Positions 28,618 through 35,490 of a stretch of 35,490 nt of DNA are shown piece by piece. The notes beneath the pieces are model-generated. The model was not told the DNA's origin. It was given only the letters and a program-made list of their open reading frames with translations, and did no database searches. The DNA is from Pelargonium cotyledonis (Eukaryota > Streptophyta > Magnoliopsida > Geraniales > Geraniaceae): the NCBI GenBank assembly GCA_036897625.1, contig JAYMTA010000192.1:1-35490 (forward strand), in the 5' to 3' direction. Numbering within the stretch: position 1 is the stretch's first letter; each line of letters begins with the position of its first letter. The translations under genes and the position numbers were made by a program.

Positions 28618-29286
28618 TGACTGCTGAACGTCCTTAAAATATCTCCACCATTACATATATATTGAAACATGTAGAAGGTGAAGAGTCAGCAGATTTTAGT
28701 TTCTGGTGTTGGTTTCAATGCACATTTATGTGTACTGGAAGATGAATATCCATAGACCATCTGGTCATTTATGTCACTGGATCAATCACAAAGGTCACAT
28801 GATAATGATTTTTGAACGAAAACTCTAATCCAAACGCTACCTATGATCGAGCTGATTCATTCGGAATCATGTTAAAAAGGACAACAAAGGGAGTTAAGAG
28901 AAATTGCATTTGCTCATGTTATAGTATTAAAGAGTTTAAATTTGTGATTTTTAATCATTTTGGGTTATGTCGTTCAAGTCTCATGTGCCTTGAACTCGTC
29001 TTCACACGTTAAAATCATCTTCCATCAGTCTCTTTAAACAACAACATGATCAATAACTCAATTAATTTGAAGAAGGCAAATTATATTTGTGAATTCTCTT
29101 TTGCAGTTCTTTCTGAACATGACAAAAACAAACGACATAGAAAATCCAAAACAAAAACTGTTAAGACAATTTTAATTTAAGCTTCAACTGATTACTCAAA
29201 ACTCTTGAATCATAACAAAAACATCAAACTTTCAATTCATTTAGAAAAACAAAGACATGGTACTAGGAAAGGTATCATAAAAGGCA
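28618..29286. other. Spacer between array copies A and B
   Basis: No coding sequence. An inverted end of the dispersed repeat (CTAATCCAAACGCTACCTAT) lies at 28825-28844. The tract before copy B contains the block GACATGGTACTAGGAAA (29254-29270), which recurs 3' of the other array members. Confidence 0.5.
28810..28844 (-). repeat. Dispersed repeat end, inverted
   Basis: Its reverse complement opens ATAGGTAGCGTTTGGATTAG, matching the left ends at 14715, 15946 and 22513. The other end was not found. Confidence 0.45.
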
Positions 29287-29886
29287 TCAATAATCTCTAA
29301 CACTATAAGGAATCGATAACCTATACCCTACTCTATGGTAAGCATAAACATTACTGGCTGCATATTTGATCTGGTCGTAGCTAAGACGATCAACACCCCA
29401 ATCACAAAACAACACAGTACTACTCGGTTTCACCCGATAAAGAAAAGATACGGTTGCATGAGCAATTTCATCTATTCCACAACCACTTAAACGAGGTTGG
29501 GAATAAACTCTAGCTGCATGAGGACCCAGTTCCACAGCATTCTTGCATCCTAGACTAAACTCTTCTCCTAGTTTGGCAACATTTTCTTCAATCCCAATTC
29601 CAACAAATGCGAACTGTGGCATGCGAAGAAAATTAAACAGAGATTTGGGTACAGAATCAAAGAATTGAAGCTGCACAATGAGACATGATTTTTCATCACA
29701 GAGTTGTAGAATAGCAACATGGCTTTTTTTATCTTCATCAACAGACCATTCAGAGTCTAGCCCTATAACCTTCTTCTTTTTGTCCATGAAAAGTTTTATG
29801 ATGGAGTCAACTTCAGACTCTATTTTCGTTACAGTGACTTGTATAGGCCCGTGTGGCCGGCCAAAACAGTCAAGGACTATGGACAT
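29287..29886 (-). CDS. WRN-exonuclease-like protein, copy B (intact)
   Basis: A single open exon of 199 residues. It has the DEDDy exonuclease fold pattern: VIGLDSEWS (motif I, Asp and Glu present), SHVAILQLCDEKSCLIVQL, FAFVGIGIEENVAKL (motif II, Asp replaced by Asn), LSGCGIDEIAH, SVLFCDWG-like core (STVLFCDWGVD) and YDQIKYAASNVYAYHRVG (motif III, Tyr kept, Asp replaced by Asn). Intact members of the family trim 3' ends of RNA or DNA using two metal ions held by four acidic residues; two of the four are gone here. The reading frame is nevertheless clean, so the protein is probably made and may bind nucleic acid or a partner without cutting. A TATA box lies about 95 bases upstream. One of two intact copies in the array. 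Confidence 0.85.
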   Translation of the reverse strand: MSIVLDCFGRPHGPIQVTVTKIESEVDSIIKLFMDKKKKVIGLDSEWSVDEDKKSHVAILQLCDEKSCLIVQLQFFDSVPKSLFNFLRMPQFAFVGIGIEENVAKLGEEFSLGCKNAVELGPHAARVYSQPRLSGCGIDEIAHATVSFLYRVKPSSTVLFCDWGVDRLSYDQIKYAASNVYAYHRVGYRLSIPYSVRDY

Positions 29887-29970
29887 GTTGTAATATGAGC
29901 AAGACTAAGAACAATGGCTGATATATGAATTCAGAGCATGTGCTGGTTTCATATGTTGTCTAAGAACATT

Positions 29971-29992
29971 ACCATCACTTTATATAGACTAC
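29971..29992 (-). promoter_or_regulatory. Conserved TATA block of copy B
   Basis: On the plus strand ACCATCACTTTATATAGACT; on the minus strand this carries TATATAAA at 29986-29979. The same block occurs before copies C and D, about the same distance upstream of the protein start. Confidence 0.7.
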
Positions 29993-30110
29993 ATTCTACT
30001 ACGCACATTAGTGGATGCATAATGTACACTTGAGAATTGGAAAAGTTTTCTACCGCGTCTACTATGCTCTTAATTGATCAACAAATATGTCATTTTAACA
30101 TTTGAATTTT

Positions 30111-30232
30111 GTAACATAAGACCAATTACTAGTAGCATATATGATCTGTGCCTTGCTGAGACTTTCAACTACCCAATCACAAAACAACACACTGCTTGTC
30201 TTCTCTAGCCTAAGAGAATCAACCACAAAAGT
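30111..30232 (-). pseudogene. WRN-exonuclease-like C-terminal fragment
   Basis: Translation of the minus strand gives TSSVLFCDWVVESLSKAQII followed by YATSN, the same order as the C-terminal part of copy B (STVLFCDWG..YDQIKYAASN). No N-terminal part lies upstream, so this is a leftover of an additional array member. It shares the Asn in place of the motif III Asp. Confidence 0.7.
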
Positions 30233-30532
30233 TTAATCTCTCTTAAATCTTAATGTACAATGAGTAAATGTACTCAAGTCTGTCAAGGTATGTGAAAAGG
30301 TCAGGAAAATAATAAACATAAGACCAAGAAGATGTCTTTTGAATCTGCATTTCTCTCACCAAGAGTAGGATTACATAGAGCAGAGGTGACTCAAGACATG
30401 GTACTAGGAAGTTTTGTAGTATAACAATGATATCATTAAACTTTATTCAATAAGAAGAATAAAAAAAAGATATGGTACTAGGAAAGGAAACATAGAAGAC
30501 ATAAAACACAAAATAAAAATCAATCTCTTCCA

Positions 30533-31121
30533 CTACCGATTCATCAATAGCTCTTCTCGAATCCTATAGCAAGCATAAGCATTACTGGTTGAATATATGA
30601 TCTGATCCATACTGAGAGTATCTCCTCCCCAATCACAAGATACCACAATGTAACTCACAAGCACTCAGACTTGGTTTCTCCAAAACTGAAGCTGCAAGAA
30701 GACCCAGTTCCACAGCATTCTTGCATCCCAGACCATACACTTTGCCCAACTTTGCAATCTCATCTTTTATCCCAATGCCCACAAATGTATATTGTGGAAC
30801 TAGAAGAAAATTGAGCAGAGATTTGGGTATGGAATCAAAGTATGCAAGCTGAACAATAAGACATGAACGTGCATCACAGAGTTGTAGAATGGCAACTTGG
30901 CTTTTTGCTTTGCTTTTTGAATCTGGATCAGCAACTACAGACCATTCAGTGTGTAGTCCAAAGACTCTACTTCTATTGCACCAGCTGTTGCTCAAGAACT
31001 GCATTATGCAGCTATCAACTTCTGATTCTTTTTGTGCTGCAATGACTCCTACTGATTCATTTTGTACTGCAAAGTCTCCTACTGGTGTATAGTAAAAATG
31101 CACAGTAACTGGCGTTGACAT
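30533..31121 (-). pseudogene. WRN-exonuclease-like copy C, internally deleted
   Basis: The first 162 codons from the ATG at 31121 are open and family-like: KESEVDSCIMQFLSN, VFGLHTEWSVV (motif I Asp replaced by His), SQVAILQLCDARSCLIVQL and TFVGIGIKDEIAKLG (motif II Asp position is Glu). After KPSLSAC about twenty residues found in copies B and D are missing and the frame changes. The family C-terminus continues in another frame as YIVVSCDWGGDTLSMDQIIY and then STSNAYACYRI, ending at 30533. The predicted product would stop early, after HCGIL. The TATA block is retained about 50 bases upstream, so a truncated protein may be expressed. Two blocks of the 3' marker (30391-30410 and 30468-30487) follow it. 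Confidence 0.75.
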
Positions 31122-31162
31122 GTCTGAATTCTTAGTTTGGTTGTGTTGAATCAGAGAACATT

Positions 31163-31182
31163 ACCATCACTTTATATAGACT
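31163..31182 (-). promoter_or_regulatory. Conserved TATA block of copy C
   Basis: ACCATCACTTTATATAGACT on the plus strand, with TATATAAA on the minus strand at 31178-31171; about 25 bases of leader would separate a normal start site from the ATG at 31121. Confidence 0.7.
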
Positions 31183-31902
31183 AAATTCCACTCCATTACT
31201 CAATGCATCAATTAAGATCAGTAACTATTAACTACTCTGGAGATTTGGGAACGTTTTTCTGGGAACTAAGCATATTGATTAACTATGTTGGTTCCAAAAC
31301 ACTTTTACATTTATGAATTCTTGGAGAATGGTGAGAAATGTACACAAGGGAAAAGGACAATGAAAACGAAACGGAAAATCTAAAAAAAACAGGAAATGAA
31401 ATGGTGCTTGGAGCTTGCTTCTTTTTTCTCTGCAGTACTCTCAAATCTTTTCTTCTTTCACAAGAGAACTCCAATGGTTTTGTATTCATTTATTGTTACA
31501 TTCATGGACACAATACACACGGACGCCGTAAGAATATTATAAATTAAGTGAAAGATCCTAATCCTATTAATATTAATTGCTCAAAGTGAATACAGTGGAA
31601 GCTAAGATTTGTGTAACCAAATAATAAAATTCAGTATAGTATCAACCTCTTACATTACACAACTCTTTGTGCTAACCCTTAACAAAAGTAACAACAAGCT
31701 AGGTAAAGCATTAAACTTTAAACTGGCAAACCTAAGTGTAGAAGGTGGACAATAATGCATGATTCTCTATCACATATATAGTTGTTCTCCAACAAACTCT
31801 TGACGAAAGCATTAAACTTTTATTCATTTAGAAAGGAAATAAACAAAGACAAGGTACTAGGAAAAGTAACATAGGACTCAACAACAAGCGCATCAATAAC
31901 CT
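31183..31902. other. Spacer between array copies C and D, part of a duplicated flank
   Basis: No gene. About 31283-31600 resembles 33811-34120 (TTCCAAAACAC.., GAATTCTT.., ACGGA(AC)AGAAAATCT-like, ACAGGAAATGA, ATTAATTGCTCA), showing that flanking DNA was duplicated with the genes. The 3' marker block AAGGTACTAGGAAAAG occurs at 31851-31866. Confidence 0.5.
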
Positions 31903-32535
31903 CTAGAAAGGCGATCCCGATGTTAAGCGGTTTCCAATCCTATAGTAACTATAAACATTACAGCTTTCTTGTTTGATCTGCTCGTAGCTAAGACAATCCA
32001 CACCCCAGTCACAATCACAAATCACCACATTGCAGCTAGATTCCCGTAGCTGAAAATGAAGAACCCTGGAAGCAACATCCCCTAGTCCACAACCTCTTAT
32101 ATATGGTCTGCCTGAAGCTGAAGCTGCAAGAAGACTCAGTTCCACAGCATTCTTGCATCCCAGACCATACTCTTCCAATAACTTGGCAACACTTTCTCTA
32201 ATCCCAAACCCCACAAATGTATTCTGCGGCATTCGAAGAAAATTAAACAGAGATTTGGGTACAGAGTCAAAGTAGGGAAGCTGAACAATAAGACATGATT
32301 TATCGTCGCATAGTTGCAAAATGGCAACACGGCTTTTTGCTATTGCCTTGTCTTGTGATTCTGATTTTGAATCATCCGAAAGTGTCCATTCGGTGTCTAG
32401 GCCAATGACGTTATGACTGTTGCTGTAGTTGGACATGAACTGTTTTATGCAGCGATCAACTTCGGATTCTTCTTTTGTCGCCGTCACTTGAACTGACCCC
32501 ATATCGCGGCGCATGCTGTCCTGGAATGTGAACAT
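31903..32535 (-). CDS. WRN-exonuclease-like protein, copy D (intact)
   Basis: A single open exon. The frame is open from an ATG at 32577, but the TATA box at 32604-32597 would start transcripts near 32570, so the ATG at 32535 (MFTFQDSMRRD) is the better start; it also lines up with the start of copy B. That gives 210 residues. Seen: KEESEVDRCIKQFMSN, VIGLDTEWTLS (motif I Asp and Glu present), SRVAILQLCDDKSCLIVQL, TFVGFGIRESVAKL (motif II Asp replaced by Ser) and YEQIKQESCNVYSYYRIG (motif III Tyr replaced by Gln, Asp by Asn). The fold pattern is clear, while three of five DEDDy residues have changed, so nuclease activity is doubtful. It is the closest relative of copy B in the window. Confidence 0.83.
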   Translation of the reverse strand: MFTFQDSMRRDMGSVQVTATKEESEVDRCIKQFMSNYSNSHNVIGLDTEWTLSDDSKSESQDKAIAKSRVAILQLCDDKSCLIVQLPYFDSVPKSLFNFLRMPQNTFVGFGIRESVAKLLEEYGLGCKNAVELSLLAASASGRPYIRGCGLGDVASRVLHFQLRESSCNVVICDCDWGVDCLSYEQIKQESCNVYSYYRIGNRLTSGSPF

Positions 32536-32588
32536 GATGGATTCAGAGATTGTTTCAATTGGTTCCATATATTGCATGAGTGATCATA

Positions 32589-32608
32589 ACCATCACTTTA
32601 TATAGACT
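32589..32608 (-). promoter_or_regulatory. Conserved TATA block of copy D
   Basis: ACCATCACTTTATATAGACT on the plus strand; TATATAAA on the minus strand at 32604-32597. It fixes the likely protein start of copy D downstream of the first in-frame ATG. Confidence 0.7.
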
Positions 32609-33043
32609 ACTTAAGGTATGTGAAAATTAAGGTCTTTGCTCTTGGGGCTCTCCTAAAACACATTTTCAGCATGATCCATTGGTAGACACCATAGAGAATA
32701 TGTTGCTTTATTGGGTCATAAGCTCGACCATAGAGAGGACCAACACTACAGCTTAAGTTAACAGCTGATGACACAACTCTTGAATCTTGATGGTACTAGT
32801 AGTCTAGTAGAGATAACATATCAGACAAATAAAACACAAAAGAACAAACACATCAATCTCTAAGACCGTATCCTTTCGAATATCATACAGAGATTTGGGC
32901 CGGTATCCGAAGAGTTGAGACATCGAACATATATAGTACAACTCTTAAAATCTTAGGTTGATAGTTGAGACAACTCTTTAGAAAGAAACTAAAAGACATC
33001 GTACTAGGAAATGAAACAAAGAACACATATCCAAAACAACAAA
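32609..33043. other. Spacer between array copies D and E
   Basis: No coding sequence recognised. The 3' marker of copy E (GACATCGTACTAGGAAATG) straddles 32995-33013. Confidence 0.4.
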
Positions 33044-33059
33044 TTAAAGCAAATCTCTA

Positions 33060-33627
33060 GCTTGGCACATGAAATAACCTCCCCCAATTCTATAGATTAA
33101 TGCATATAAGCATTGCTGGTACCATATTTCATCTGATATTAATTTGTCAAGACAATCTCCACCCAAATCACAAAACACCACACAGCTAGCTAGGTTTCTC
33201 AAACCTAAGAAAATCAACCACATAAGCCAATTCATCTAATTCACAACCACTTAGACAAGGGCTCTTATGAATTGCAGCTGCAAGAGGACCCAGCTCCAAA
33301 CAATTCCTGAATCTCATCCCATACTCTTCTCATAATTAACTTGATATCATCTCCGAATTTGATCCCAATGCCCACAAATGTATATTCCTGCATGCAAAGG
33401 AAATTAAAAAGACATTTGGGCACTGAATCAAAGTATTTTAGCTGAACAACAAGACATGATTTTCCATCACATACCTGTAGAATGGAAACAGGTCCTTTTG
33501 TTTTTGAATCAACATCCTGAGACCATTAGCCCGATAACTTTCTTTTCATTGCAGGAGACTGGAGTTGCTTATAAACTTTTGTGGCTTTTACATATTCATC
33601 TTCGAAAAAAACCCAAATTGTAGACAT
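33060..33627 (-). pseudogene. WRN-exonuclease-like copy E, heavily decayed
   Basis: From an ATG at 33627 the family can be followed in several frames: VSILQVCDGKSCLVVQLKYF, SVPKCLFNFL, YTFVGIGIKFGDDIKL, then (another frame) LSGCELDELAYVVDFL-like sequence and finally MKYGTSNAYMH. At least three frame changes or stops interrupt it, and the motif I region is lost. The Asn of motif III is shared with copies B, C, D and the fragment. No conserved TATA block was found upstream, unlike B, C and D. Confidence 0.7.
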
Positions 33628-34555
33628 ATCTGAACTCAATGCTTGGCTTGCCTGCCTATTGCAGTCAATTCTACTCCATTAGTATCAGTAACTACTCTTG
33701 AGAATCGGAAAAGTTTTCTTTTGTAAATTAAACATGCACACTGTAAAAAAATAATAAAAATAAAAAAATAAAAAAAATAAACATGCACACTGTTGCTATA
33801 TATGCTAAACTATGCTGGTTCCAAAACACATACACAGTAATGAATTCTTTTTCCATTTCTTTGTTGGAGAGTTGCATGGGAACATGACAAACAAAACGGA
33901 ACAGAAAATCTGAAATACAGGAAATGAGGCATTGAATTCAAGAAGCTCAAGTGGAAAAATAGTTGGTGGGTTACATTTTTCTTCTTCTATGCATGTTCTT
34001 CTCATTAAATTGTGCCTCATGACTCTCAATCTTTCCTCTTTTACTATACATAGCAAAATTACAAAGTGGAAAGCTCCTATTCCTATACATATATATTAAT
34101 TGCTCACTATACACATACAAGAGAGTAACAAAATAGAAACTAGAGAGACAGAGGAGGACTATGCTCTGTGTAGTGCACTACAAGAAACCAATATCATTTA
34201 ATGCACATTCCTTAGATAACAAAAACAAAGATAACAAGACAAATAAGAGGCCGCACAAATTTAAACAAACCAATTTATATACTATTATATCTCTTTACAT
34301 ATATTTATAATTAATAAAACAGACATTACTAGCAAAAAAAACTGCTAAAAACTGGATCAGGAACCCATGTTACAGAGTCAGACACAATCATATCATCATC
34401 AGGTGATTCAGATCAAGATTCTGTGAATAAAAACCTCAAGAAACTTTCTTTTTCTGCAAGAAAAAGAAAATCACCCCCACATTCTCCTCCTTTCCTTTCC
34501 CAAGTCAGTAAAAAAAAAAGTTTTTATCTTTTTCAAAAAATAGATTAATTAACTC
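33628..34555. other. Spacer between the array and the WRKY gene
   Basis: Contains the second copy of the duplicated flank (about 33811-34120), an A-rich run at 33744-33780, and the presumed WRKY 3' UTR. No gene found. Confidence 0.45.
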
Positions 34556-35490
34556 TCATTCATTGAGCATATGGGAAGGGACAAGATCTTGAAGAAGACC
34601 ATAATCTCCAAGCAAAGCAGCTGATGGACTGAAACTGAAAGGTGACAAGTTCGGTTGTTGTTGATTGTATTGGAGATTTTGCAATGGCATAGAGAGAGCA
34701 AAGTTGTTGCCGGAGGTGGTGGCGGAGAAAGGCGACGGAGCTCCGACGAGGACGGAACGTGGCATGAGAGGGCTTGGATGGGTGTGTTGGCCTTCATAGG
34801 TAGTGACAACAGTGCTTGGGTCATTGAAACTTCGCTCCACTCTCTTCTTCACATTACATGCTGCACTAGTGCAACGATAGTAACTCCTGCGGATCATAAT
34901 CATCGAGGACAGTTAATTTATTGAGAAAATGGTATTGAAATCAATATTAAAAACCAAATGTTGGCTAATATATTGGCACCTGGGAAATGGGCTGTTCTTG
35001 ACAGCTTTTTGGCCGTACTTCCTCCAACGGTACCCATCTTCAAGATGATCAACTTCACTTTTTGTCATGAACGCAAATCTGGGCTCTTTCTGTTTCTTCT
35101 GATTAGTCTTCTTGGGTTTCAGCCTACAGATTCAGATCCGTGTTAGAGCACAAAAATTACCTTGTACGTACGTAGCTAAATTTAATTTCATGAGGGTTCT
35201 TGAAAAGGGAACAAAAAGCTATGTATAATACAGCCTAAAGATCTGTCCTTTTTTTCTCTAATTATAATAAAGATTCTGAAATCAAATGGGTTGTGTTCTC
35301 TATAATCAACAAACCCATCTAGCTAATTACTAGTAGAAATGAAAGCGACTCACAGTTTCTTGGTCTTGTCCAGATCATCGTCGTCTTCTTGCTCCTGGTC
35401 TGCAGTTTTAGCTGTGTGGTCGTCGTTGACAGCCTCACTGGAAGCTGATGCGGATGAAATAGAGGAAGGGTTTGGCGTCGGCCGCGTTTT
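34556..35490 (-). CDS. WRKY23: WRKY transcription factor, group IIc (WRKY23-like), 3' part
   Basis: Three exon segments in transcript order: 35490-35354 (cut by the window edge), 35123-34980, 34886-34556. The visible 202 residues have an acidic/Ser-rich stretch, a Lys-rich tract ([17 protein letters not shown]) and the WRKY domain: [25 protein letters not shown], then the zinc finger C-X4-C-X23-H-X-H, which defines group IIc. The intron after SPFPR, splitting the Arg codon, is the typical R-type WRKY intron. The domain and the following THPSPL are closest to Arabidopsis WRKY23, an auxin-induced regulator of root development and nematode response. WRKY23 (At2g47260) is next to the PRP43-like gene in Arabidopsis, which agrees with this location. 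The N-terminus lies outside the window. Confidence 0.93.

Noticed and set aside
28812-29012. 66-codon open frame on the plus strand between copies A and B
   Set aside because: No homology or signal; overlaps the end of a dispersed repeat.
32536-32577. First in-frame ATG of copy D as protein start
   Set aside because: It lies only about 20 bases from the TATA box and probably upstream of the transcript start; the ATG at 32535 also aligns with copy B.

Overview
The window is a stretch of plant nuclear genome. Its genes carry many GT-AG introns, its spacers are AT-rich, and its gene families (shaggy-like kinase, BOR borate exporter, GDSL lipase, WRKY factor) are those of a eudicot, most likely a rosid; the species cannot be fixed from sequence alone. 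Exon coordinates were derived by hand: I followed conserved protein sequence across splice sites, and each multi-exon model closes in frame.

Layout, left to right: the 5' part of a DPP6-N/TolB-like beta-propeller gene (minus, runs off the left edge); a complete group I GSK3/shaggy-like kinase (plus); a complete BOR1-type borate exporter (minus); a quiet 1.9 kb spacer; a GDSL esterase/lipase (minus); a small DUF952 gene (minus) in head-to-head arrangement with a class I ARF GTPase (plus); a long-chain acyl-CoA synthetase of the LACS1/CER8 type (plus); a PRP43/DHX15-like DEAH helicase (minus) with a telo-box and site II promoter; a tandem array of WRN-exonuclease-like genes and gene remains (all minus, about 28.0-33.6 kb); and the 3' part of a WRKY23-like group IIc transcription factor (minus, runs off the right edge).

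The core order BOR, GDSL, ARF, LACS1, PRP43-like, WRKY23 matches, from memory, a block shared by Arabidopsis chromosomes 2 (around At2g47160-At2g47260) and 3 (around At3g62270-At3g62310). Against that background the exonuclease-like array stands out. It lies between the helicase and WRKY genes that are neighbours in Arabidopsis. It has two intact single-exon copies, two damaged copies, one C-terminal fragment and one heavily decayed copy. Every copy has lost part of the DEDDy active site, and five of the six share an Asp-to-Asn change in the last motif. The B, C and D copies keep a near-identical TATA block, so whole transcription units were duplicated.

Other points of interest: the BOR1-like protein has Arg at the position of the ubiquitin-acceptor Lys590 of Arabidopsis BOR1, while keeping Tyr373, Tyr398 and Tyr405; its leader holds two AUG-stop (ATGTAA) elements; two introns use GC-AG ends; the kinase leader has a short uORF that splicing closes; and an ARF intron holds a small element with terminal inverted repeats. 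No tRNA, rRNA or CRISPR array was seen, and no virus-derived element was recognised with confidence.
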